From positions 62,001 through 126,000 of the forward strand of contig NZ_JACHGT010000017.1 of assembly GCF_014202425.1 (NCBI RefSeq): a DNA stretch of 64,000 bases, in the 5' to 3' direction. The stretch is from Phytomonospora endophytica (GTDB taxonomy: Bacteria; Actinomycetota; Actinomycetes; Mycobacteriales; Micromonosporaceae). Both the position numbers and the translations under genes were made by a program. Positions 1 through 5,919 of the stretch are shown in pieces. Positions within the stretch are counted from its first letter, which is position 1. Each line of letters begins with the position of its first letter. The notes under the pieces were generated by a model that saw only the letters and a program-made list of their open reading frames with translations, was not told where the DNA came from and did not search any database.

Positions 1-498
1 CCCGTCGAGCATTCCGGCCGGAAGCGGTGAAGGCCACGACAAAGTCAGGGTCTGCCCCGTCGGCGAGTGCAAGCTCGCCAGCACGGTGTCGCCACCCGGG
101 GAGAACGACACGTCCGCGAGTGACGCGATCGGCGCGTATCGTCCATCCGCCCGCGCCTCGACTGAAGTGTCCACGTCCGCCCACGAGCCATCCGACCGCG
201 GCACCCACCGCGGAACGAGTGATGAGGCCATGGTCATGGTGCCGGCAGGGTCCGCGACAACTTGCGTATACGGGGTCCGCGCGTCCAGCGCTTCAACGGA
301 CGTTCCGCAGGAGACTGCCAATGCCTGGGCGGCGTTGACGCTCGACGCCACCGTGGACGCACACGTCGTCACGACATCCTCGGCCGTGGCCTCGGCAGGG
401 ACGGACAGCAGTGATGCCGCAAAGGCAGCGACAGCCAGGGAAGTAAGAGCCGACCGCGAAACTCGGCCCCTGGGCAGGGGCAGCGACCAGTTGGGCAC
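1..498 (-). CDS. Secreted protein, N-terminal part (runs off window)
   Basis: Open minus-strand frame from a GTG at 498 to the left edge, about 166 residues. The start is supported by GAGG about 8 nt upstream and by an in-frame TGA just before it. Residues 1-36 form a Sec-type signal peptide: basic stretch RGRVSR, hydrophobic core ALTSLAVAAFAASLL, then a small-residue cleavage region. The rest resembles the N-terminal region of large actinobacterial exoproteins that carry LamG or RHS modules, with a WADVDTSVEARADGRYAPIA-type stretch and then SWPSPLPAGMLDG. The resemblance is from memory of those families. The catalytic or binding modules lie outside the window, so function is unknown. Confidence 0.7.
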   Translation of the reverse strand, partial: MPNWSLPLPRGRVSRSALTSLAVAAFAASLLSVPAEATAEDVVTTCASTVASSVNAAQALAVSCGTSVEALDARTPYTQVVADPAGTMTMASSLVPRWVPRSDGSWADVDTSVEARADGRYAPIASLADVSFSPGGDTVLASLHSPTGQTLTLSWPSPLPAGMLDG

Positions 499-838
499 GA
501 GGGCACCTCAATCGGGCGTGGGCAATACAGGGCTTGACCGCTCTCGTGGCGCAGCATGACCGCTGTCAATCGAAGATCAGCGATCGTTACCGTTCCGTGA
601 CCATGCCCACGGTCTGTCCACTTAGATCTTCGGTGTTGCACCTGGCTGGGCGACAACCCTGTGGCCCCGGCTACCATCTCGGCCCTTGAGGATCCGTTCA
701 CCAGGGCACGGATCGGATGGGAGTGACAGACCTACCCGTCAACCATTGACCTAGCGCTCGGGCGCCCTCGATCGTTCACTTTGGATTCGTCGACCTTCGC
801 GGGCATCGTCGGACTACGCGGGCGGGAACGCTTCGTCG
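499..838. other. Intergenic stretch without a gene
   Basis: About 340 nt between the secreted-protein start and the TetR stop. Short frames here are out of phase with codon bias and have no ribosome-binding site. It presumably holds the promoter of the minus-strand secreted protein, but no -10/-35 pair could be assigned. Confidence 0.5.
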
Positions 839-1435
839 CTACGACCGTGGCCGCAGCCCGTCGGCGAGGATGACGGTGACGCCGAGGACGACCCTGCGGT
901 CCCAGCCTGAAGCTCGGGCGGCGTGGCATAGGCCGGCCAGTACGGCGAGGACGTCGGTGGCTTTCCAGCGTGGGTCGACGGCTCGTGCTCCTTGGGCGCG
1001 GCCGAGGAGGGCGGTGATCATGTCGCGCCAGGCGTTGACGGTGGCGGCGACGGCTTGGTCGGGGGTGTCGGTGAGCAGGTCAAGTACGGAGTGGTTGCCG
1101 GATGCCTGGTCGATCAGTTCGGCGACCATGGTGAAGAACGCCGGGCCTGGTTCGGTGGTGGTGGCGAGGAGTTCTTGAGCGCGGGCGGTGAGTCGGGTGA
1201 TGGTGCGTTCGGCGACCGCGCGAAGCAGGTCTTCTTTGGTGGCGAAGTGCCGGAAGATCGTGCCGTTGCCGAGTCCGGCGAGTGTGGAGATGAGTTCGGT
1301 CGACGCCTTCGAGCCTTGCTGGGCGAAGACGGTCTCGGCGGCGTCGAGGATCCTCTGACGGTTGCGGCGTGCGTCGGCGCGTTGGGTTCGGGCTTCGGTG
1401 ATGTGGTCGGTGGGTGGGGACTTGGGCGCGTTCAC
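839..1435 (-). CDS. TetR family transcriptional regulator
   Basis: 198-residue DNA-binding repressor-type protein. Residues 20-70 carry the TetR N-terminal helix-turn-helix: RQRILDAAETVFAQQG, then a recognition region ending GNGTIFRHFATKEDLLRAV, the family's Y/FxHFxxKxxLL signature. The C-terminal half is an all-helical ligand-binding and dimerisation domain of the SbtR-like kind. The GTG start at 1435 gives the normal family length. It lies downstream of the minus-strand small-protein operon but is separated from it by a hairpin terminator, so it is probably transcribed on its own. Target and ligand are unknown; no divergent target gene lies beside it. Confidence 0.9.
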   Translation of the reverse strand: MNAPKSPPTDHITEARTQRADARRNRQRILDAAETVFAQQGSKASTELISTLAGLGNGTIFRHFATKEDLLRAVAERTITRLTARAQELLATTTEPGPAFFTMVAELIDQASGNHSVLDLLTDTPDQAVAATVNAWRDMITALLGRAQGARAVDPRWKATDVLAVLAGLCHAARASGWDRRVVLGVTVILADGLRPRS

Positions 1436-1468
1436 TTCGGGTTTCCGTTCTTGTGCGGCGTGGAGGGT

Positions 1469-1505
1469 GAGCCCCCACCCGGTCGCGGTTGGCGGGTGGG
1501 GGCTC
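1469..1505 (-). terminator. Hairpin terminator downstream of LuxR-type gene
   Basis: Perfect 12-bp inverted repeat, GAGCCCCCACCC at 1469-1480 and its complement at 1494-1505, with a 13-nt loop. It lies 88 nt past the stop of the LuxR-type gene and upstream of tetR. No U-tract is needed in this GC-rich setting. Likely the end of the 3638-1593 operon. Confidence 0.7.
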
Positions 1506-1592
1506 GTGGCGTCGCCTGGGGTGCTGACGCCAGGGTGTGGGCCGCGGAGGCGGGATCGTGCTCGACAGCGATCCGCCGGCCCGTGTGGCTTG

Positions 1593-1991
1593 TCAGGCGA
1601 GTAATCCGTCGCGGAAGCCGATCGCGACGGCGTGGGCTCGGTCGCGGGCTCCGATCTTGCGGAACAGGCGGACGGCGTGGGTCTTGATGGTCTCCTCGGC
1701 CAGGGACAGTTCGCGGCCGATGGCGGCGTTGGTCTTGCCTTCGGCCATCCCGGTCAGGGTCTGCAGTTCCCGCTCGGTCAGGGTGCGGCCTCTGCGTGTC
1801 TGGCCCGTTGGGGGTGGGTGGTGACTGGGCTGGACGCCTGCGGCGGCGAGCCGGGTCAGCAGGGTGTCGAGGTAGACGCGGGCGCGGGCCCGGTCGGGGA
1901 CGGGCCCGAAGGTGGTGCGCAGTAGCGCGGCGGCGAGGTTGCCCGCGTCGGCCCGAGAGGCCGGTCTGTTATGGATGGTCGTGGTGGTCAT
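1593..1991 (-). CDS. Small LuxR-type helix-turn-helix protein
   Basis: 132 residues. The C-terminal 65 residues are a LuxR/FixJ-type DNA-binding domain: LTERELQTLTGMAEGKTNAAIGRELSLAEETIKTHAVRLFRKIGARDRAHAV, which contains the conserved E, the recognition helix and the VxxxxxKxGAxxRA dimer signature. The N-terminal 65 residues match no receiver or sensor domain that I recognise, and no phospho-acceptor motif is visible. The start is an ATG with AGGAGG 7 nt upstream. It is the last gene of a minus-strand run of small unknown genes, so it may regulate that operon. Input signal unknown. Confidence 0.85.
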   Translation of the reverse strand: MTTTTIHNRPASRADAGNLAAALLRTTFGPVPDRARARVYLDTLLTRLAAAGVQPSHHPPPTGQTRRGRTLTERELQTLTGMAEGKTNAAIGRELSLAEETIKTHAVRLFRKIGARDRAHAVAIGFRDGLLA

Positions 1992-2021
1992 CGCTCGGCC
2001 TCCTGGGCTGATCGGTTGGTC

Positions 2022-2258
2022 TTAGTGGCTGGCCGGTCCGGGTGCCCACACGAGGAAGCGGGTGCCGTCGACGGTGCGGGCCAGGCGGATCTCGTCGTGG
2101 TGTCCGGCGTGCGGGTCGGGTGTGAGCCCGAGGTTGTGTGCGTAGGCCTCGATGTGCGCGGGGTCTTCGGCATGGAGGCTGAGCAGTAGTTCGTGCTGGG
2201 CGAGGCTGGTGGTGACCAGCCACGGCCAGAAGGCTTGCGGGATCGGCGCGACCGGCAT
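2022..2258 (-). CDS. Hypothetical protein, 78 aa
   Basis: Small protein of unrecognised family. It begins MPVAPIPQAFWPWL and contains HAEDPAHIEAYAHNLGLTPDPHAG, which looks helical, and ends in a short strand region (TRFLVWAPG). There is no signal peptide and no cysteines. It lies 2 nt after the previous stop and 30 nt before the LuxR-type gene, which indicates co-transcription. Coding bias (GC-rich third positions) supports it. Function unknown. Confidence 0.6.
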   Translation of the reverse strand: MPVAPIPQAFWPWLVTTSLAQHELLLSLHAEDPAHIEAYAHNLGLTPDPHAGHHDEIRLARTVDGTRFLVWAPGPASH

Positions 2259-2260
2259 CG

Positions 2261-2515
2261 TCAGGACCTGATTGCCTGGGCTTGTCCGCGCAGGTTCGAC
2301 ACGTCGGACTCGGTGGCCGAGATCGTGTTGAGGACCGTGTCGATCCCGTCGATCACGGTTCGGGTGCGGGCGGCGGACCCGTCGTCGCCGACGCCTTGGA
2401 GGATGCCGGTGAGTTGCTCACCGGCCTCGCGTGCGGCGTTGGCGGCACTGAGGGCGTCGTTGAGGCGGGACTCGGTGGCATGGAGCAGGCCTGACAGTTC
2501 ATCGATCGAAGACAT
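2261..2515 (-). CDS. Hypothetical helical protein, 84 aa
   Basis: A mostly helical, Ala- and Asp-rich protein (SSIDELSGLLHATESRLNDA at the N-terminus, later SATESDVSNLRGQAQAIRS). It probably forms a coiled coil and resembles WXG100-like or antitoxin-like helical proteins only in general character. The ATG start is preceded by AAGGAACACCACG, almost identical to the leader of the next small gene upstream (2669). No family recognised. It is part of the minus-strand small-gene operon. Confidence 0.6.
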   Translation of the reverse strand: MSSIDELSGLLHATESRLNDALSAANAAREAGEQLTGILQGVGDDGSAARTRTVIDGIDTVLNTISATESDVSNLRGQAQAIRS

Positions 2516-2534
2516 CGTGGTGTTCCTTCGCTGG

Positions 2535-2669
2535 TCAGGTGGTGGTCGGTCGTAGCGGGCCGGACGCGATGGCCCGGCTCAGCTCGCGGGCGAGCGCGCG
2601 GAGCACGGTGACCAGGTCGGCGTGCTCGCCGAGACTGGAAGCGGGCTTGCGGTTCTTGTGGTGGGGCAT
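2535..2669 (-). CDS. Small basic protein, 44 aa
   Basis: A 44-residue frame starting MPHHKNRKPASSLG, followed by a predicted amphipathic helix (LVTVLRALARELSRAIAS). The ATG at 2669 has the leader AAGGAACACCACC, shared with the downstream gene at 2515. That is the main reason to think the gene is real. It overlaps the tail of the preceding frame by 91 nt. That tail (out-of-character Ser/Pro/Thr-rich residues) is therefore possibly not the true end of the preceding protein. Function unknown. Confidence 0.5.
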   Translation of the reverse strand: MPHHKNRKPASSLGEHADLVTVLRALARELSRAIASGPLRPTTT

Positions 2670-3106
2670 GGTGGTGTTCCTTGGGTCGGGTGGTTCGGAC
2701 TGTGCGCGGGTGCGACTGTCCGGTCGGGACTGTCGAAGCGTTGCTGTGCTGGGAGGTCCCAGTCGGCGATGACCGCGAGCGACAGGTCGTCGCCGCCGGT
2801 CAGGCGCAGGCGCCACACGACGTCGCGGCCGTCATGGATCCGGCGCAAGGAGGTGGCCAGGGCGTCCCAGACTCCGGCGCGCATCGCCGGGCACAAGCCG
2901 TGCAGTCGCGGCAGGTAGGTGTGGACTTTGGTGGTGAACCAGACGCCGACGCCGTCGAGGTCGCGATGGCAGCCGTCGCGCAGGATCGGTGGCTTCTTCA
3001 GCCAGTCCCGTGCCCGCAGTGGCGGGACCGGGATCGAGAGATCGCGTGCGTCGGCATCGCACGGTGGTGGCCCGACATGGGCGAAGGTGTGCCACACGGC
3101 GGGCAT
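2579..3106 (-). CDS. Hypothetical protein, up to 175 aa
   Basis: The middle of this frame has strong coding character: VWRLRLTGGDDLSLAVIADWDL, GVWFTTKVHTYLPRL and WDALATSLRRIHDG, suggesting an alpha/beta soluble protein. The ATG at 3106 follows GGAG with an 11-nt spacer and a T5 run. The first ~35 residues overlap the 3' end of the upstream frame (2998-3378), and the last ~30 overlap the 44-aa gene. The true boundaries are therefore uncertain. A frameshift joining it to the upstream frame is possible (see findings). Family not recognised. Confidence 0.55.
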   Translation of the reverse strand: MPAVWHTFAHVGPPPCDADARDLSIPVPPLRARDWLKKPPILRDGCHRDLDGVGVWFTTKVHTYLPRLHGLCPAMRAGVWDALATSLRRIHDGRDVVWRLRLTGGDDLSLAVIADWDLPAQQRFDSPDRTVAPAHSPNHPTQGTPPCPTTRTASPLPVSASTPTWSPCSARSPAS

Positions 3107-3378
3107 AAAAACCGTGTCTCCATCAGGAACTTGAGTTCGCGAAGGATCGCGTGCTGCTCGTCCTCACCGAGTGGATAGGCGCCGCCGTCAAAGATCCAGC
3201 CAGGTACTCCACCATTCGCGTTGGTGATCACGGCGACGAACGTGGCGTGCCTGCCGAGACTGGAGACCCTGGCGACCTCGACACGGTCGGGGCTGTGCCC
3301 ACGGATCTCGTAGTCCTTGGCGAAGGCCGTCTTCACCCGGATCACACCGATCAACGGCGGGTCCTCCCACGTGATCAC
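2998..3378 (-). CDS. Hypothetical protein, 126 aa (3' end doubtful)
   Basis: The first ~90 residues look like a real soluble domain: MITWEDPPLIGVIRVKTAFA, DRVEVARVSSLGRHATFVAV and GGVPGWIFDGGAYPLGEDEQ. After RELKFLMETRFL the composition turns into Cys/Pro/His/Arg-rich text typical of an out-of-phase reading, while the overlapping frame starting at 3106 looks coding. The start ATG overlaps the upstream stop (ATGA), so the two are translationally coupled. No family recognised. Confidence 0.55.
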   Translation of the reverse strand: MITWEDPPLIGVIRVKTAFAKDYEIRGHSPDRVEVARVSSLGRHATFVAVITNANGGVPGWIFDGGAYPLGEDEQHAILRELKFLMETRFLCPPCGTPSPMSGHHRAMPTHAISRSRSRHCGHGTG

Positions 3379-3638
3379 GGATGCCTCCGCGCAGACACGA
3401 ACTCACATGCCTCGACATAGGAGGCAAACACCAGTAGCCCCGCACAGAGGACCAACCACAGTGGAGGCTTATCCACCTCGCCCCGCACTTCGTTGCCCCA
3501 CCAGGTCAGCGGAATCGCCGCACACGCAACAAACGGCCCGCAACAAAGACGCAGTACTCGGTGCAACCACATCGGTCCGGGCGATGGCCGGTCGAACCAG
3601 TACTGGTTCTCGTGGCCGTCTATCTTCTCGTTGTTCAT
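3375..3638 (-). CDS. Small membrane protein, 87 aa
   Basis: Two hydrophobic segments are visible, about residues 28-48 (VLRLCCGPFVACAAIPLTWW) and 58-78 (PPLWLVLCAGLLVFASYVEA), separated by a short charged loop (GNEVRGEVDK). This suggests a two-helix inner-membrane protein. It is the first gene of the minus-strand operon and its stop overlaps the next start by 4 nt. A GGCGGG stretch precedes the ATG. Family not recognised. Confidence 0.6.
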   Translation of the reverse strand: MNNEKIDGHENQYWFDRPSPGPMWLHRVLRLCCGPFVACAAIPLTWWGNEVRGEVDKPPLWLVLCAGLLVFASYVEACEFVSARRHP

Positions 3639-3951
3639 CGAACCCGCCTTTATGGAGAGGGAAAGATCGTCCGTTGCTCTAGGCTGCGATGAAAGCCGGA
3701 TCGCCCTACTGAACTCTTTGGACCGGCTCTTCTGCCTCCGTGGTGCGCGCCGATTTTCCGCTCACATGTCCGGAAGTCTGAAGTCTCCTCGAAACCCGTG
3801 CTGATACCCCGACGCTACGTCGTGACCAGGGCGAAGGCTAGATAGCGCGCGGCGGCAGAAAAGCGCGCGCGATGTGACACGGGCGATTTTGACACCAATA
3901 ATCGCCCGCGCGATCCTTCGCCTCGCGGCGACTGTGGGGCACCATATAGTG
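3639..3951. promoter_or_regulatory. Divergent intergenic region
   Basis: 313 nt between the minus-strand operon and the XRE gene; it must hold promoters for both directions. It contains a TTGACA at 3889-3894 and a TATAGT at 3945-3950, but they are not spaced as one promoter. If TATAGT is a true -10 element, XRE translation would begin at the ATG at 3967 rather than at 3952. No gene seen. Confidence 0.4.
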
Positions 3952-4815
3952 ATGGCTGACAACCTCATGCCTCGCCAAAGCGCGAAACCGAAGGCATCTG
4001 ACCCGGACTTCACGCTGACACAGCTCGGGAATGCTCTTCGTCGACTCCGAGAAGGTAGCGGCAGCGAGCACACACTGACCTATGTGGCCGATGCCACCGG
4101 CTACAACCGACACTCGCTCCGCAAACTCGAACGCGGTGAACTCAAGAACCCTCAACGGCTGATCGTGGAAGGCCTCTGCAGGTTCTACCGTGCGAGCCCG
4201 GCGACGACGGCCGAACTGATGCGGATGCTCGTCCCAGGAGACCGGCGTGGGTACTGGCAGCCCTATGGACGCGGCATGAGCCAGAAGTTCCGGCCGTTCG
4301 CCGACGCCGAACGTGACGCGGCTGCGATTCAGTCGTGGGAGTGCGAGTACATCCCTGGACTGCTGCAGACCGACGAGTACATGCGCTTGGTCCAGGCTGC
4401 GGAGCTGCCCATCGCGCCTTCGACCGCAGAAGATGTTCGGTTGTTCCGGCTCCAACGCCAGCGGCTCCTCGATGAGCGCACGCCGTATCCACGGATCCAG
4501 TATGTGATCGGTGAAGCGGCGATCAGGTACCTCGACGACCACCCGGACATCCAAGAACGCCAGCTGCAACGCCTCCGGGCCGCGGCGTCCAGGCCGGCGG
4601 TTGACGTTCTCATCGCCCGCGGTCTGCACCCGACGATGGGAACTTCTTTCACTATCATGATCCCAGGTCCGCCAGCGGCCGGACGACCATTCGTGTACCT
4701 CGAGGCGCTGGACGGATGCCGGTACGTCGAAGCGCGGGACATAGTGTCGACCTTCGTGGAGGCGTTCAATCGGCTCTGCACGATGGCCGTACCGATAGAG
4801 GAGTACCAACGATGA
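3952..4815 (+). CDS. XRE family regulator with DUF5753 domain
   Basis: About 287 residues, the usual length for this family. Residues ~25-80 are a helix-turn-helix of the XRE/Cro type (LGNALRRLREGSGSEHTLTY, then ATGYNRHSLRKLERGELKNP). The remainder is the DUF5753 effector region, recognisable by QSWECEYIPGLLQTDEYMR, FRLQRQRLLD and YVIGEAAIRY. In actinomycetes these regulators are encoded next to DUF397 proteins, with which they act as a pair (Streptomyces bldB/whiJ-like modules). The stop overlaps the start of a DUF397 gene (ATGA), as expected. ATG 3952 is chosen over the far-upstream in-frame start because the upstream residues are atypical. ATG 3967 is an alternative. Confidence 0.9.
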   Translation: MADNLMPRQSAKPKASDPDFTLTQLGNALRRLREGSGSEHTLTYVADATGYNRHSLRKLERGELKNPQRLIVEGLCRFYRASPATTAELMRMLVPGDRRGYWQPYGRGMSQKFRPFADAERDAAAIQSWECEYIPGLLQTDEYMRLVQAAELPIAPSTAEDVRLFRLQRQRLLDERTPYPRIQYVIGEAAIRYLDDHPDIQERQLQRLRAAASRPAVDVLIARGLHPTMGTSFTIMIPGPPAAGRPFVYLEALDGCRYVEARDIVSTFVEAFNRLCTMAVPIEEYQR

Positions 4816-5009
4816 CGCCTGGACAGTGGCGCACGAGTAGCCGAAGCCAAGGGTCTGGTGGGAACTGCGTCAAAACCCGGCTCGGTGCTCTCGAGCTACC
4901 CCAGATCGGTGACTCCAAGCTCCCCGACAGCGCCGCCGTACTCGAACTCTCCAGCAGCGACTACCGGCAGTTCCTGCTGGCGATCAAGCAGGGGCAGTTC
5001 ACCAGATAG
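4812..5009 (+). CDS. DUF397 protein (copy 1)
   Basis: 65 residues. Family hallmarks: W-x-S-S-x-S (WRTSSRS), GGNCVKT, then a D-S-K-x-P-D-x-A motif (GDSKLPDSAAVLEL), and a C-terminal helix SDYRQFLLAIKQGQF. DUF397 proteins are small partners of XRE/DUF5753 regulators and modulate development or secondary metabolism in actinomycetes. The start is translationally coupled to the XRE stop, and GAGGAGTAC sits 5 nt before the ATG. Confidence 0.9.
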   Translation: MTPGQWRTSSRSQGSGGNCVKTRLGALELPQIGDSKLPDSAAVLELSSSDYRQFLLAIKQGQFTR

Positions 5010-5212
5010 GGCCCCGCGACGTTCCGGCCCCGGCGAGCTCTGACTCGCTGGGGCCATGTGCTGTCCAGGGCAAGGGCGGCGGCGTCGCTGCTCTTCTGTG
5101 CGGCGTACTCCTTGCCGATGTCGTCGGTCTGGATCAGTGTCACCGTCGAGTGGTACCAACGAATGTTCCGACCCATGCATGATGCTGCGGCATCCAATGA
5201 GGAGTACCTAGC

Positions 5213-5419
5213 GTGAACACCCGACACATCACCTGGTGGCGAAAGTCGAAGCGCAGCGGAGCCAGCGGCGGCGACTGTGTCGAAACCGCCAGCGCCCGCG
5301 ACGTCGAGACCATCTTCGTCCGAGACAGCAAGCACACGGCCGGTCCGGCACTGACGGTGCCGCGCGACACGTTCACCGGCTTCTTACAGAACCTCAAGGG
5401 TGACCGTTTCAACCGCTGA
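5213..5419 (+). CDS. DUF397 protein (copy 2)
   Basis: 68 residues: TWWRKSKRSGASGGDCVETA, VETIFVRDSKHTAG and a C-terminal FTGFLQNLKGDRF helix, all typical of DUF397. GTG start with the same GAGGAGTAC leader 5 nt upstream as the other two copies. It lies 203 nt after copy 1 and so may have its own promoter. It probably partners the XRE regulator upstream or an unlinked paralogue. Confidence 0.9.
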   Translation: MNTRHITWWRKSKRSGASGGDCVETASARDVETIFVRDSKHTAGPALTVPRDTFTGFLQNLKGDRFNR

Positions 5420-5531
5420 GGCCCGTGCAGGTCAGTCCCCCAATGTCTCCTCCTGGATGTCGGTCTGCTGACTGTGGACGTTCCACCGATGTCTCCAAGA
5501 TGGGAAGGGACCGGGCGTTGACACCAGGGAT

Positions 5532-5553
5532 GGTGTGCTGGCACCAGCACACC
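5532..5553. promoter_or_regulatory. 22-bp palindrome, candidate operator
   Basis: Perfect 10-bp arms (GGTGTGCTGG and its complement) around a 2-nt centre, 109 nt upstream of DUF397 copy 3. A TTGACA lies just before it at 5518-5523. The symmetry and promoter-like position suggest a dimeric regulator site, possibly for the adjacent XRE protein. An RNA hairpin is the alternative. Confidence 0.5.
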
Positions 5554-5661
5554 GCCCGCCCACACGAGACCGCGACCTGATCGGTGGGTTACCCGCGTGG
5601 GTGAAGTCCGCGGCGACCGGACCTGCCGCCAAGCCGTTTGAGCAGTTGAGGAGTACTGAAG

Positions 5662-5841
5662 GTGGCCACTTCCCCCTGGCGCAAGTCCAAGCGGAGCCAG
5701 ACCGGCGGTCAGTGCGTTCAGATCCGCACCGATGCGACCTTGAGCCACGTTGAGGTCGCAGACACGAAGCACGGCCTCGGGTCGTCTCTGAAGGTCACCC
5801 CTGGCACATGGGTCGGCTTCATCCAAGGACTCAAGCAGTAG
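5662..5841 (+). CDS. DUF397 protein (copy 3, 59 aa)
   Basis: A short gene of 59 codons that is easily missed. GTG start at 5662, 5 nt after GAGGAGTAC. The product reads ATSPWRKSKRSQTGGQCVQI, then VEVADTKHGLGSSLKVTPG and ends WVGFIQGLKQ. It matches copies 1 and 2 in WRKSKRS, GGQCV, the DTKxGxG motif and the terminal helix. It has its own upstream region with a palindrome. Function as for DUF397 proteins generally. Confidence 0.88.
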   Translation: MATSPWRKSKRSQTGGQCVQIRTDATLSHVEVADTKHGLGSSLKVTPGTWVGFIQGLKQ

Positions 5842-5854
5842 CCCCGTCGACTTC

Positions 5855-5887
5855 TGCCCCCGGCTCACCACCCTTTCGCTGGGGGCA
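5855..5887. terminator. Hairpin between convergent genes
   Basis: TGCCCCCGGC pairs with GCTGGGGGCA (one G-U pair) across a 13-nt loop, between the DUF397 stop (5841) and the convergent stop at 5920. Probably a bidirectional terminator. Confidence 0.6.
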
Positions 5888-5919
5888 TTGCCGCTGGGCG
5901 CATTGCCACCGACAGCACA

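Larger units (their letters stand above)
4798..5656 (+). repeat. Conserved GAGGAGTAC leader before three DUF397 genes
   Basis: The nonamer GAGGAGTAC occurs at 4798-4806, 5199-5207 and 5648-5656. In each case exactly 5 nt separate it from the start codon (ATG 4812, GTG 5213, GTG 5662). It contains the Shine-Dalgarno GAGGAG, but the extra TAC and fixed spacing point to duplication of gene plus leader or to a conserved translational control element. The feature spans the first to last copy and is not continuous. Confidence 0.8.
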
